Shown: piece after piece, positions 1 through 13,192 of the stretch
Layout: the number at the start of each line of letters is the position of its first letter
Position numbering within the stretch: position 1 is the stretch's first letter
Assembly: GCA_900073065.1 (NCBI GenBank)
Contig: FJOG01000021.1
Span: 875,528 to 939,527 of the forward strand
Direction of reading: 5' to 3'
Origin: Phialocephala subalpina
Taxonomy: Eukaryota; Ascomycota; Leotiomycetes; Helotiales; Mollisiaceae
DNA length: 64,000 nt
Made by a program: the position numbers and the translations under genes
Notes under the pieces: model-generated
Seen by the model: only the letters and a program-made list of their open reading frames with translations
Databases searched by the model: none
Told to the model about the DNA's origin: nothing

Positions 1-1951
1 TTGTTGAATGGCTGACGTGGCAAGGGTAAATTTTACCCCTTCATCCGCCCCTCGTTGATAGCCCTCATTCGCTGAACTCAAGCTAATGAAAATGAACAGT
101 CTGGGAGATGTAATCAACAAGTGGCGAGAAACCATGGATCTGGAACCAGTCTCAGCCATGGACGGGCCCAACCTAGCAGCCCAACTCAAAGTTCCCTTCA
201 CTTACTGCTGGTCCCCCGCATTGGTACCAAAACCAAAGGATTGGGCCCCTCACGTCGATGTTTGCGGCTTCTTCTTCCGAGAAGCACCAAACTATACCTC
301 TCCACCAGACCTCGCGGCCTTCCTCGCAGCTGGACCACCACCTGTCTATATCGGCTTCGGCAGCATTGTCATCGACCACCCTGTCAAGATGAGCAACCTG
401 ATCATTGAAGTTGTGCAGAAATGTGGTGCTCGAGCTATCATATCGAGAGGATGGAGTAAATTAGATGGCCCACCCATGGACAATATCTTCTATTTAGGAG
501 ACTGTCCTCACGAGTGGTTGTTCCAGCATGTTGCAGCTGTGGTGCACCATGGTGGTGCTGGAACGACTGCTTGTGGACTGTTGAATGGGAAGCCAACGAC
601 GATTGTGCCTTTCTTTGGAGAGTAAGTCCTTCTAGGAACCAATGATTCAGCATACATACTGATGCGATGCCTAGTCAACCATTCTGGGGCAACATGGTAG
701 CAGCCCGCGGAGCAGGACCCAAACCTATTCCTCACAAGACCCTGAACGTTGAGAACCTCGCTGCCGCGATCTCTTTCTGTCTCACACCAGAAGCAAACTC
801 AGCTGCTAAAGAAATTGCATACCAAATGCAGCTCGAATCCGGTGTCAAAACAGCAGTCAACTCCTTCCACGCCAACCTCCCCATCGAAAAGCTATCATGT
901 GATATCATCTCCGACCAACCTGCTTCATGGACCTACAAACGCAAAGGAAAATCTCTCAAGTTGTCAAAACTCGCCGTCGAGATCTTGAGTGAAGGCCGTA
1001 CCCATGGCTTTGATGCAAAGAAGCTAGCGCTATATGAACCAAAACCCATCCTCATCGAAACAAACTGGCACGAGCCAATCTCCGCCTCCACAGCCGCCTT
1101 CGTAGGCTGGAACATCGACGTCGTCGAAGCCGCGGCAGGCATCGTGACCAAACCATACAAAGAATACAAAGTCGGTCGGACCTCAGTCTCGACCAAATCC
1201 GTCGCATCGGGCAGCTCAACTCCTAGTTTACGCTCCACCCATTCGTCCTCAAGCACTGAGGTGGAATCCTTAAGTACTGTGTCTGAGAGGACGCCAAGTC
1301 ATAGCACAGCCTCAGATCGATTGTCGAGAAAGAGTACAGATATTGGAAGGGATGGTCCCCCTGGTTTTGCTTGTACGGCTTCGAGAATGGCGGGAGCGAG
1401 TGGGAAGGCGTTGGCGGACGTGAATGTGAAGGGATTCAAAGGACTTCTTGTTGATATCCCACTGGCTACCGCTGAAGGACTTCGAAATGTCCCTGCCTTG
1501 TATGGGGATACCGTCCGTGATCACGGAACTGTGACGGATTGGAAGAGTGGAGCACTCGTTGGAGGGAAGGCATTCATGTATGGGATGGGTGAGGGGCTGA
1601 CGGATATATTTACGGAGCCGTATCGTGGAGGCAAGAAAGAGGGAGCACTTGGTGTTGTGAAGGGAGTCGGCAAGGGAAGTGTGACTTTGTTGACGAAGAC
1701 GAGTTATGGTGAGTTTTTGTGGAACTTGAGGTTGCGACAGTCGTGCTAATGAGTTCTCAGCAATGCTTGGATTGGTAGCATATCCAGGTCAGGGGATCGC
1801 AAAGAGTATTCGGACGGCCGTTAAGTCCCGGACTCGAAAGGTCATTGCGCTCGTCAGGCACGAGGAGGGACAATACCTGCTGAAAGGACCAATTGGGAGT
1901 CGCATCGATCGAGCTCAAGTGCTCGCTCAATTCGACCTATTGACGAGATGA
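1..1951 (+). CDS. UDP-glycosyltransferase, sterol 3-beta-glucosyltransferase type (5' partial)
   Basis: This is the C-terminal part of a GT1-family enzyme that transfers a sugar from UDP-sugar to a lipid, probably a sterol. The gene starts upstream of the window. Exons are <1-25, 100-621, 675-1708 and 1761-1951; each GT-AG junction keeps phase, and the first joins a VEWLTWQG end to LGDVINKWR as in the family. The sugar-donor signature is clear: PPVYIGFGS, then HHGGAGTTACG and, across the second intron, FFGDQPFWG. A Ser/Thr-rich linker follows (about 1180-1330). The tail, rich in Gly (KSGALVGGK, YGMGEGL, LVAYPGQGI), resembles the C-terminal extension of fungal members of this group. Some fungal sterol glucosyltransferases carry PH/GRAM domains at the N-terminus, but that region is outside the window. 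The enzyme class is secure; the acceptor is inferred. Confidence 0.88.
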
Positions 1952-2488
1952 GAATGAATGTGAAGACGCGTACAACCTTGGTGAGAGGAAGGAGTTGCTA
2001 ATGTTGACTCTTCATTATGGAAGGCAAAGAAACTAGAGATACCCTTGTACTTTGTTTGGTTGCGATTTTGGGAGGTTTTGAGTTTGGAATACAGCATTGG
2101 CTGACATGAGTGCAGAGCAAGAAGAGTTGATAGACTAAATGAACATCTTCACCCTGGAAAATGGAATCATTTACAGAACTATATCAAATTCTTTAAGTGT
2201 TTATTGAGTTGTCGATGGTCCAAATGAGCGGCCTCTGTCCGCGGATGTGGAAGGTCGCTTCCACAGCAGCACCGATGACACTTCACTTTCCTAGTGCCAA
2301 GCTTAGATTTGTCGCGTGATTAAATTCAATTCCTCTGCAACTAGTGGGTCGGTTTTTATGTATCAGTGTGGGGCATCGGAGTTAATTCCAATACTGTCAT
2401 CCTAGTCCATATTGAATACACCCTATAACCCATAAAAGCCAGCAATTCTTGACAGATTCTGGTGCTTGCACTTGTCTCAACCTCAACA
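1952..2488. other. intergenic
   Basis: 537 bases between the glycosyltransferase stop and the peroxidase start. They should hold the terminator of one and the promoter of the other. A CATAAAAG box-like stretch lies near 2431, about 55 bases before the peroxidase ATG. I see no other gene. Confidence 0.6.
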
Positions 2489-3648
2489 ATGAAGCATATA
2501 TTTGCTCTACTGTTTCTTTTCTCCTGCTACATTAAACAGGTATATACCGATATTGACGGTATAATCATTGACTACCAAACGGGTTACGTCGATGGAGTTC
2601 CCCTACCAGGAGACCTAGCAAGTCTTGTATTTGCTACCAATGTCGGGAGAACAATAGCTCAGATCCTGCAGCTCAACATCAGCGCTCAAGGCAGTTCTGT
2701 GGACATGATCGATCCGAGAGATGCAACGCATCCCTGTCACACATGGTAATTGTCTACTTCCTTCAAAAGTTCTGTGTTTGCTGACGGAGATAACAGGGCT
2801 CAAATATCCTTTACACTCACCGGCTTATTCAAGAGCAACACCAGTGGGGAATGTAATGATTATGCCCGAGCTGCTATTCGAGCAGGTTTTCATGATGCCG
2901 GAACATGGTCCTCAACCTTGGCAGCTGCAGGGCAAGATTATGGCGGAGCAGATGGCTCCATATATCTGTTTGGCGAGACCAGTCGCCCTTCAAACAAGGG
3001 GTTGGAAGCTGTTGTCAATACTCTTGGCCAATTGGCGAAGAAATATAAGGTTCGAGTCGCTGATATGATTCAATTTGCAGCGGCTCATGCAGTCGTAACC
3101 TGCCCGCTAGGACCGCGGATGAGAACATTCATTGGTCGGAAAGAAGCAACCCAAGCTGCGCCAGATGGACTTCTTCCGAGTGCCACATCCGATGCTGAGA
3201 CACTATTGGAACTCTTTTTTGATAAGAACATTGGGCCAATCGACCTCATTTCGTTGGTCGGGGCCCACAGCGTGAGCAGGCAATTCTCATTCAACACCAC
3301 GCGAGCAGGAGAATCTCAGGATTCAACTCCAGGCGTATGGGACACCAATTTTTATGAGGACACGATTCGATCAGATTTCAATGCAGGTTCGGGAATATTG
3401 ACCTTCCCATCTGACAAAGCTCTAAGCTTGTATGGACCCCTCCAGGCTGAATGGAATGGATATGCGGTTCGTCAGGAGGATTGGATAGAGCACTTCTCCA
3501 GGGCATACTTACGGCTCAGCCTGGCTGGAGTCAATCAGATCCAGGACATGATAGAGTGTAAGTTGCAAAAGTCATTCTCGTGGGTGGTGCTGATAGTTAG
3601 AATGTAGGCACAGATGCGCTGCCCTTGCCCATTACCTCGTTTCCGTAG
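2489..3648 (+). CDS. secreted class II-like haem peroxidase
   Basis: A 352-residue member of the plant/fungal/bacterial peroxidase superfamily, which oxidises substrates with H2O2 outside the cell. Exons are 2489-2745, 2797-3557 and 3608-3648, with introns of 51 and 50 nt that keep phase. The chosen ATG opens a hydrophobic signal peptide (MKHIFALLFLFSCYIKQV). The distal haem pocket Arg/His is in RAGFHDAGTW and the proximal His is in LVGAHSVSRQF. YGGADGS and the RVADMIQFAAAHAV helix also fit the fold. The last exon is only 12 codons plus stop and supplies a short C-terminal tail after a Cys, typical of fungal secreted peroxidases. Ascomycete enzymes of this kind are usually called generic peroxidases. 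I could not place manganese-binding or surface-Trp residues, so ligninolytic activity is not claimed. It is the first of several oxidative enzymes in the window. Confidence 0.88.
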
Positions 3649-3904
3649 GGCATGGTTCAAATTGAATATAATCGTGTGTATATACATACACAGAGTAGAG
3701 ACAGAGGCTGAAAAATTCAACTTTGTGTCTAAACCCATCTCCATTCTGAAATTTGCTGCGAGATATTGAATATCTTCGGTAGGGTACTTTGGAAGGAAAG
3801 AGGAAGTCCATGCTTTGCCCATTTGCAAAGTTAGAGAAAGAAAAATCTCACATTTGCGCTTTTTAAGCTAAATATTTCCTCAAATCAAAATATATAGCGA
3901 CAAC

Positions 3905-5909
3905 TCATAGTACTGTCAACGTCATCTGACCTCCGTGACTGGAAGTGACTGTGATAGTTTCCAGGCCATGCTTTACGGCAACATCTAAGATGTAATTGCC
4001 ACCACCAAGAGAAGTCATCTCGCTCTGGCCCAGGGGATTCACACCTGTTCCTGTTGCTGTCAATGTAGGCAAAGGATCCGTATTGTGAGAGCTGATTGCG
4101 GTGATTGTGTAGCGAATTGTCCCTTGGCCTTTATCTTCCGTGACGCTGAGGATGGTGACCGTATCTCTTTGTGTCACAGCAGTAGTAGTTGCTGCTGTGG
4201 ATGAAGTGGACGTGACAGTCATGAGAGTTGTGCTATCTGTAGGGATAGTTGCTGAGGGTGTCACAACAGCGCATGTTGTTGTCCCCGGGGCTGTTGCGCC
4301 AGGCCACGGGCTTAATTGGCCGACGAGGGGCATCGTGGCTTCGATCGTTGGACCGGGAAGAGCCTCGATGAAGGGACCCGATCCTTGCGCGAGGAAGGGG
4401 AAATCACCGAATTCTAGGAATCGTCAGTCGATTATCACAATACCCCAAATCATCCTCAAACGTACCAAATGGGAACATTTCATCGCCAAATACAAGTAAT
4501 TCAGGGAAGATGAAGAGAAAGACAGGCTGGATGTATATCCCGGCTTTCAGTCCATTGGCGGTAGTTGACGTCCCAGTCAGTAACCTGAATCCAACGTTCT
4601 TTGTCATCGGCCTAGTATTCACTTTCCCAAGCCTGAAAAGAGCCTTGCCCCAAATATCACCCGCATTTTGCGAGAAAGGTTGAGCAAGTTGCAGGTCTCG
4701 CTCGGTCTCGATACCTGTGCAAGGGTCGACATCGATTGCGTAGAATTGCATCGGCGTCGAAGGATCAGTTGTGAATGCTACAGCACGTGTCTCACCCAAT
4801 TCTGCATTTGCGGGTGCAGGTACACCAATGCGAGCATCTTCGACGCGGATGTAAGCGGCTGGAGGAAATGGATTAGCTGTGTTTCTGAAGTCCTAGAGCA
4901 AAGGCACTTTGCACTTACGAGTTTCTCGGGGGGCGGTGTATAAGCCAAGGTTGGCTACAAGAGAGTATACCGCCAATAGGCCGTCACCGACTTCGACGCC
5001 GTTGATAGTAACATAGTCGCCAACCATCAATGGTGCCATGACATTCGGATCTGGATCTGTTGTCGAACGGGTGGCGGCTGTCTTGAATTGGCTTTACATT
5101 GTGAGCGACAATAGATATTGGAGTTTAATGTTGCTTACATGAAAGTTGGTACCCCACCATTGATGACTCGGTTCTTCAGTGGGCAAAGAGGGTCATCTGT
5201 CCCGTTGGAATATCGAGGAATGCAAAGGGGAAATCCGGTCGCCGCTGTAACTGATGGACTTTCGGCATCGACAGTCCAAAGTGGATGATCAAGGTACTCA
5301 AGACCATATCGTCCTATTGTGACACTTAGTATCTAAGAATATAGGCATTGAATGTCTGAAGAGAGTAGATATAAACTTACCAACGGGATCATTTAGGCGC
5401 GCTCTGATGCCAGATCCTGGAGTAGCAGAGGTCCCCGCCACCCAAAACTCGCCAGTTCCAAGATCAATAGCGTTAATGAATCCTTGGATAATTCTGACTG
5501 AAGACTGGGTTATATAGATAAGGGCAACAACGTAAGCATCACCAATGCGGTTACCATATACGGTAGCTTCCCAGCTAACTCCAGGAGCCCCAAACTGTGG
5601 AAGCTGTGGAGCCCCTCCGACGAAGAGCTCTGGCCACATCACAGAGATTGAAGGGAGGGTTACATAGGAATTGTTTGGTATGACCATTGAAACACCATCA
5701 ATAGTGATCGTTCCACCTGAGAAGAGGTCTGATGGATTAGTGACTGTGAGACTGGTAGCAAATCAATTAGCAAAACATTCATTATGAGAAGAATATCTTT
5801 ACTCATTGATTGTGCCAATATTACTGAACTGACTTGGGCCGTAGGGAGGCGCGTCTTGCGTGGCATAGGCAAAGACTAAAAGGAGAAGTAAGGGAGCCAG
5901 AAATTTCAT
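3905..5909 (-). CDS. secreted protein of unknown function with Thr/Ser-rich segment
   Basis: Not assigned to a named family. Six exons (5803-5909, 5381-5751, 5139-5313, 4919-5091, 4466-4858, 3905-4413) join in phase to 575 residues. The first exon gives a clear signal peptide, MKFLAPLLLLLVFAYATQD. The body is rich in beta-forming residues, with repeated short phrases such as GDYVTINGVEVGDG and DAESPSVTAATGFPLC and several Cys (PLCIPRY, DPLCPL, DPCTGIE). About 40 residues rich in Thr and Ser follow (near 4180-4280 in DNA), and then a final domain with GQGTIRYTITAISSHNT. No transmembrane segment or GPI signal is obvious at the end. It is convergent with the peroxidase. I infer an extracellular or wall protein. 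Proteins with this layout occur in other ascomycetes as hypothetical proteins, to my recollection. Confidence 0.8.
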
Positions 5910-6029
5910 TTTTGTTGCGAATAATCGTATTTTTGGTAAAGATGATGGAAGTTTGGTCGTTACTAAGGATGAAGCTCTCGATTGACCTCAATGAATACTT
6001 TCAGAATGAACCTGCTTGAGGGAACCATG

Positions 6030-6040
6030 TTATATATTGC
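6030..6040 (-). promoter_or_regulatory. TATA-like box for the secreted protein
   Basis: TATATAA-like stretch on the minus strand about 125 bases before the ATG at 5909. Position and composition fit a core promoter, but no transcript data are available. Confidence 0.35.
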
Positions 6041-9000
6041 ACAAGCTCAATATGAGTAGCTTCAAAAAAAAGATTTTTTGCCCTTAATGAGTCAACATAC
6101 AGCCTATCTTGAGAAGATTGAGCTGCCAAAGCAATGGAAAGCCCAGATACCGTCCGGATCCATCTTAGTGAACAATTTTGATATCCTTTGATTCGAGCTC
6201 TCTTTGAATCACACAAGTGTTTGTGTGCCAATTCCTCAGTGTGTTTAGTTTCGCCAAGAACCAATATCCGATGCAATGCAAGTGACTGACTCTTGAATCA
6301 AGAACAATTCTATGTTACATTCCCTACGCTGAGCCTCGTGAGGTACTTGTCTGATGTCTAGCGACGTGATGGGTCAAGGCGCAAGGGTGATTCAACCGTT
6401 CAGCCATGCTCTCTATCCCCACCTCTGAAAATTCTACCCCGGTACTTTGTAGGTCAGATCAAAGCCTGGTTAGCCTTCTCTCACATGAAAATACTTGGTC
6501 AGTGTATTATGCTGATGGTGCCTGCATGAAGCAGGCTCACGAAGGCTGTTCTCCCTGGCAATTCTCGATTCCCGTGACTTTCATTCGCGAAATCTCCCGG
6601 AATCCTACTCCACAAGTTGCCCAAAGCGTTAACGCTAGAGCCTCTTCAAGGGGGGGGGGCGGAGTATTTCCTGCGTATCCCGGCAGTTAAACACACGGCC
6701 TACCCCTCATAGCCCGGTTCGCGCATATCGGTAATAATAGGCGTCCCACTCTTGAGGACTTGGCCCCCGAATATGCACTTTTCCGCGGCGAAGCCGTCCA
6801 AATTAAGTCCTGAGCGACGACACACCGCGTCCAGACAAATAATGACATGTCAAAAATCAAGGTGTGCAGGGAATGCCCTAACCGAAGAACAAAGGGATGC
6901 AAGCATTACTCCCTGAACGTAACCGAGAGACACACTTACATTATGTCATTTCTCAAACCAATCAGAAAGGTCTTAATCCGAAGGTACGTACCTCCGTATT
7001 AAGTATGCATATCGCTTAATGGTTAAGCCCTGGGCCGACCCGCTGCCCGCTGCCCGTGTCGAGTCTAAACCTCGTTACTCGTTAGTTTCCTTGCCAAGTA
7101 CTGTAGCCAAGCTCACATGAACGAATCCGGCGGGGTTAGCAATTGGGGATTCCCCAAAGGGATAAAACCTGTGTGAAAGGAGTTTTCGGGTTCCGAGTGC
7201 ATGAAACCTTATCCAAAACCCCAGGCGTGAAATTCGACATTTGGTTGTGTATGATATGTATACCTTGAAAATAAAGAGAAAGGCAAGTCGCTAAAGAATA
7301 TTGACCCAAACCAAGAAGCTTTTGGACCTGGCCATAATATGTCTTGGTAAAGAAGCTTGGACAACCCCCACATGCAAGAGGACCGAGCTACCCATGTTGC
7401 CCCTATCCCGAGAAATGTGATTGAACTCATGACCTCCCTACCAAGGCCGGAACCTCTCCCGATACATTAGTGCCATTGCGTCAGTGACTCCGCGGAATCC
7501 ATTCCAGAGTGGAATTACTAGGCCGTGCTTGCATACACCCCACGGGGTGGTATACGTTTAGAGAGTAAAGTCCATAAAAGCTTGGAAGCCAAGACCAAGG
7601 TTCTGGGAAGGGTCGCTTCCAACCGGAAGATTCCTAGAATTCTGCTGGGGTGAACCACTAGGACTTATTATGGCGTAATCTTGAAAACTATGCCTCATCC
7701 ATGCTTCGCCTTCCAACCTACCCTGTTTGCGCGTGGCAATTGCAGATATTGGCCGTCGTTAAATCGGCATACACGTTCTCCAGCTTCAAATCCCCGAAAT
7801 ATAATTGTGGCGACTACACAAATGTTACCGATCACCTATGATACTTTCGATTTCATTATCAAGCATTAGAAGAAGATTTGAAATCTTCAAGTCACACCTA
7901 CATGCCGCTTCTCGAATTTGATGCCGAGGCGAATACGCCTAGGAGTTTTTTTTCTTCTTTCTGGACAAGGAATTTGTGTCAATACATGTGAGAACAGCAA
8001 ATTATGTTTTGAGTTTTTTGCAGCAATGAACATCTCATTGCCGTACACTCAAGTCCCAGAGATAAAGACTATTATTTACGTTGTTGCATTGTTCGCTCGG
8101 CTTCTATTGCCGTGCAGTTCAAAGTACATTTGCCGAGTGCTCGCATCACCAACCTCAAGACGACGTGACCAAGTTTGGAAAGAGCATGCATGGCTAGTGC
8201 TGGACATCAATAGATCCTCTCGAGTGATAATTTGAAGTCCCTAAGAAGAAAGAATGCTTGGGTATATTAGCTTCAAGTATTATCTTGGAACTATTGTTCT
8301 GGATGATGCGGCTAACATTATGCCCCTGAGCTTTGGCTGTTTTGCACGAAAGAGGTGTCCATTTTTATCGGTATCTGCTCACTGTCCCTTTTCTTGACTC
8401 ATGTCAACCGGAGGACTATCTCCCTTGGGATATCAGTGGGCTGGTAGGCTCCAGTCACGGACGCAACATAGGCGCCCCGACAAGCGGCTGCAGGCTCTTT
8501 TGCTCATTTAGAGACATCCTCTACTCAAATCTACCTTCCTATCTCAGCTTTGGTCTGGGTAAAGTGAGGTTGAAGGTTGCAGAATTCCCTCAATGTGTTG
8601 CAGCATCTAGGAAAAGCTGTCGGGGTTGGGCAGACGACTTTTGATAAGTTTTTTCATGCTAGTCAAGCACCAATCAAGTAGGTTTCTATACGGCACTGGC
8701 ATTTGGAGAGATTGAAGTGGGCTCGCGGATGCAGAAAACCGTGAGAATCATTTCCTACCATTGGCTCCACTTGACAAAGGAAGATATTGAGGTGTCTTTA
8801 ACTGGAAAACAAGAGGCAAGATGGCATCTCGCTCACATGAGGTTCTGGATAACGTGTGCAGGAAGGGTCTCAAGTGGTCTCATTCAGATCGGATTTGAAA
8901 TATTAACACATGACATGCATGAAAAGATCTGAACATATATATAGTTGGAGATGTGCCCGTGTAAGCATTTCCCTCAATCAGCCTACATATCTATTTCTGC

Positions 9001-9072
9001 ACGAGCACCAAGCTCTCGTTTTAAGGCAATACTTCTTTGAATCGTGTCTTTGGACGCAGCTTCAGCTTCAAA
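6041..9072. other. 3 kb gene-free stretch
   Basis: No convincing gene in about 3 kb of ordinary base composition. All open frames are short (under 125 codons), lack recognisable motifs and overlap on both strands. A run of 10 G lies at 6650-6659. Part of it must be the promoter regions of the two flanking genes. It may contain old repeats too worn to recognise. Confidence 0.5.
8934..8944 (+). promoter_or_regulatory. TATA-like box for the multicopper oxidase
   Basis: ATATATATA stretch about 130 bases before the ATG at 9073, a normal place for a core promoter element. Confidence 0.4.
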
Positions 9073-11417
9073 ATGCTTGCCATCCCTTATATCAATCTTT
9101 TGCTATACTTGAGTGTTGTTGGCTATGTCAAAGCTGTAGCTCTACCCCAAACATTGACACCTCTATCAAATTCGATCAAGGATTGGCTAAGTCCACCGTA
9201 AGTCCTCCTACAGCCACTTCTCAGAGCCCTCGTCCCGACACTGATGTGAAACTAGTTATACACCATTCCAAGCACAACTAGCTATCATGCCTACTGCACA
9301 GCCCAAGGCAACTTACACGGAGCCGGTGAATGGCACAGTGATTGATTTCTTCGAGATTGATATTCGTCAATTCACTGCTCAGACGGTACTCAGAAATCTA
9401 TTCATGTTATCATGAATACATTTGGCTAAGATCATCCCATGCAGTACCCCCTCAGTTCCGGAGTCGGCCCAACCACTTACGTTGGCTATGATGGCATAGC
9501 CCCTGGGCCAACTCTCAGCATGACTCGAGGCCGTGAAGCTGTTGTCCGTTTCACCAATTCCTATGATAGACCTTCGTCGATCCATCTCCATGGCAGCTAC
9601 TCACGTGCACCTTGGGATGGATGGGCTGAAGATGTGACAAACCCAGGGGAATTCAAGGTAATTTTGTGTTGACCTATTGCGAGTTTCCTCATTGACGGAC
9701 TCCAGGACTATTACTATCCTAATGGACAACCTCAGAGAACTCTGTGGTATCACGATCATGCTATTGGGATCACGGCCGTAAATGCGTATTTTGGACAAGC
9801 AGGTAATGTTCGCTCCTAACAGGTTATTGCTTCTAACTAATATACCTAGGCTTCTACATACTCGAAGATCCCGAGGCACCCACGACTCTGCCAATTGGCG
9901 ACTACGACGTTCCTCTCATGCTTGCAGGGAAGCAGTTCAACGAAGATGGGAGTCTATTCTCGCCAATTGATGAAAGGGTGTCTTTGTATGGCGATGTCAT
10001 CACCGTGAATGGAGTTCCATGGCCTTATCACCAAGTTGAGCCCAGAAAGTACAAGTTTCGACTTCTCGATGCAAGTATTTCCAGATCTTTTAGCCTGTAC
10101 CTAGTAAGTACTTCTCATTTCCCATTCCGTAGGATATTATTAACAGCAGCTAGATCGACGAGGCAAACCCATCCGTGCACCTTCCCTTTGCTGTCGTCGG
10201 TGCGGATGCTGGCTACATGGACCATCCAGTCACCACCGATAGTCTTGTTATAGCAATGGCGGAGCGTTGGGAAATTGTGATTGACTTCGCTTTGTATCAA
10301 GGCAAAAGGTTAGTCGGCACAGCCAGTGACCAAAACTTTGCAGATAGCTTACAATGCCATAGTCTTGTTCTGATGAACGAGCGCAAGTTTCAGACGAATG
10401 AAGATTACCCGGAAACGAACAAAGTGTAAGTCATATTACTCCTCGTCCGTATTTCTGAATCTGACGGTGGGGCAGAATGAAATGGATTGTCGGATCCGTT
10501 GTGACATCAGATGTACAGAATGGGCCATTGCCTACCCATTTAGCAGATTTGAAAGATCCTGGGTCACACGCAATCATCGACCATGAATTTGTTTTCGAAA
10601 GAAACAACGGCCAGTGGCTGATCAATGGTGTTGGTTTCGAAGATATCCCAAACCGAATCCTTGCTAAACCGCCTCAAGGAGGCGTCGAGAGATGGCGTTT
10701 GGTTAATAAGGCTGGTGGATGGTCACATCCTATTCATATCCATCTTATTGACTTCAAGATTGTTTCGAGGACTGGGGGAAGAGGTATGTCATGGATCCGG
10801 GCGTGTCCTTCTGAATGATTGACTAACATGAAAATTCATAGCTGTGGTAGAAGAGTACGAAGCAGCGGCTCTTAAAGACGTTGTGTATCTCGGAGAGAAT
10901 GAAGCCGTGGAAGTTATTGCTAATTACCAACCGTGGGGTGGTGTCTATATGTTCCACTGCCACAACTTAGTACATGAGGATCATGACATGGTACGAGATC
11001 TTCCCGCCTTCGTTTCTACATGCACATTAAGGGCTCACAATTTCATAGATGGCCGCCTTCAATGTCACCGACGTGGACTTGAGTGCATTTGGATACCCAG
11101 ACAATGCAACCTTTACAGATCCTATGGCTGCAATCTGGCGCTCGAAGCCGAGGCTTGCCGCTACGGATCTGCAGGACGTCCAGGGCAACATCTTGCCCCT
11201 GTTTGCTGGATTGGGTGCATATCCGTCAACGGAGAATGTGGAACATGCCCTTCAGGAGTATTATGTTGATCATGTCCCGATCGATGGCATAGCATCGAAT
11301 GTCAAAGCTAGGAATGAAGTGGAGCGAAAGGTGAGAAAGAGAAAGAGTTACTCTAGCGGCGGCGATGATGATGGAAACAGCGACGACGATGGAACTGTGG
11401 ATGATGATCTTATCTAA
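9073..11417 (+). CDS. secreted multicopper oxidase, bilirubin-oxidase/CotA-like
   Basis: A 620-residue three-cupredoxin oxidase that couples one-electron oxidation of phenols, pigments or metals to reduction of O2 to water. Ten exons (9073-9197, 9256-9385, 9445-9657, 9706-9802, 9850-10103, 10154-10308, 10363-10425, 10476-10783, 10842-10990, 11049-11417) join in phase. The signal peptide is MLAIPYINLLLYLSVVGYVKA. All four copper-ligand motifs are present: HLHGSYSRAPWDGW, LWYHDHAIG, HPIHIHLIDF and MFHCHNLVHEDHDM. The spacing and the GSYSRAPWDGWAED phrase are those of the bilirubin-oxidase group rather than classical laccase. The C-terminus is unusual, ending in a Lys/Arg cluster and then an Asp-rich stretch (GGDDDGNSDDDG). 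The 60-nt intron at 10309-10362 was chosen because a shorter alternative breaks the frame. Confidence 0.9.
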
Positions 11418-12160
11418 GGTCGTTCTGCAACCTTATCCAGGTAGAGTTCAAGATTGGCGGAGGGAGCGAGTGGTGTACAATTCCTTTCGTACATATTTCT
11501 TGACGTGATGGAAATGACAGGATTTGGGACCGGGTGGTAGAAGCTAAACGAGTCGGATCTTGCGACGGAAGCTTGCCTGTTTGCAAGTTTGGGGGCTTTG
11601 AATGTAGCCTCAACCATCTTGAGTACGAAGCAATGAGAATTCATTCAAGAATCTTGATGAACGTTGACTTTCCCGACACATGATCAGCATTTTCAACTAA
11701 CTAGCTTGTCAAGGACAATCGAAGAAGCTATATTGGACTGAGATACTGCGTGTAGCAGGTCTCCCGATATCGTCCAACGATTGTCCCTACTATCGGGAAG
11801 TGGACCTCAGGTCAGGCTCGGAGATTGGGGGGATGCACGTGATAGCGAATCCTTCCAAGTATAAGGGGCATACCGCTGGTAGACTTGTGTAACCTCGGGC
11901 CTTGCTCGACTGCAGCTATCTGACACTGCAGGATAGTCATATTCGACTTTTTCTTTTACTGGTTCCGCTTTAGTCTCCGGACGTGAGAAACGGCTGCTTT
12001 AACCTGAGCTGAGGGTGAGTATGCCTGAAATTTTCGGAGCCCCTCTATAACAGTGGAGTCGGCACTAGTTGCGGCGTATCAGGAATGGCCTTCCAAGGAT
12101 ATTATTTTAAAATATCAAAGTCGGTCGTTAATACTCTTCTTCATTTCGCCTTCTTTGTAT
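11418..12160. other. intergenic
   Basis: 743 bases between the 3' ends of the oxidase and the HeLo gene. No gene was seen. A phrase CTGAGCTGAGGGTGA near 12005 recurs in similar form near 21530-21565. Confidence 0.5.
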
Positions 12161-13187
12161 TTACTGAAGATTTTCGAAATCCTTATCTCTAGAGATATTA
12201 CAATAGTGCTCTGGTTTCCATCTCAACTTAGACCCGTCGTTGGCACCTTCGAGCTCTCTGAGGCGGTACACCCTGCCTTCTCCTCTGAAGTTATCAGGAG
12301 GCATTACTGGTGCAGTATTAAATAACGTTCTACAGGTTTCGTCGCCAGACATGATGATAATTCCTATACAATGCGCATCATCTTTGCTTTGGCGGAAGAT
12401 CTTGTACCAATCTAGCGTTTCCGAAAGAGGTTGATGAGGCGGATAGAGACAGTCTATCCGCTGCTCGAGCCAGTTCATGTCTATGGCGTCCAGAAGTCTT
12501 CACATCGTTGGATCATTGGTGTTGGCTCCCTCTTCAAGTTCTCGGTAATATCCTATCATTTGCTCCGCGATACCCTCAAAAGACGTTGTTCTGTCCAGCA
12601 ATCTGTCATCGAACCGAATTTGACAACGGTATCCAGTGGTCGTTGGCGATTCTAGGCCGATAAAGCGAAGGGCCATGTGAACATACCGCATTCGGGGAGG
12701 ATAATAAATGGCGATGTGAGGAAACGATACGTTTGGTGGCATGGTGATCGCATTCATTATTTTCGAATAGGTCATGTAATTTGCCACCGTCGTTTCGGGA
12801 ATATTATAGACGGGATGGAAGTAACAACGTTTGGGCGGGATCCACGCTATTAGTGTGTGTGAGCTGCATAGGATAAAGACCTCGGTGTTCAAGGACCCAG
12901 CGTGGGGACAATCTGCGAAAATAAGCGACATATTTAGATCGAGAAGTAGGGGTCGAGCTTACTCTGAAGTCGCAATTTAGGAATATTCCGAGTCCCGCTC
13001 TCAGCCACAGCTCCAAACGGCTGGTCGTCATAATATGCTGAAACTGGACTCACAGATCGGTTGTGGCTCTTGGAGTCATAACGGGACCATGATGCTGACC
13101 CTGTTGCCACCTGGATCTGGGGGCGTCCTTGGTGACTCTCCATCCATTCGTGGATATACTTGCGTTTTGGTATATCGATAGAAGTTA

Positions 13188-13192
13188 CATTG
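13188..13192 (+). repeat. target-site duplication CATTG, left copy
   Basis: CATTG directly precedes the TG that starts the 5' LTR and is repeated directly after the 3' LTR at 20062-20066. Five bases is the usual length for Ty1/copia integration. Confidence 0.85.

Noticed and set aside
7005..7080. tRNA-like phrase CGCTTAATGGTTAAGCC
   Set aside because: Downstream arms do not form; no T-loop consensus.
10309..10343. 35-nt alternative intron in the multicopper oxidase
   Set aside because: Too short for a fungal intron and breaks the frame; the 54-nt version to 10362 keeps the family sequence.
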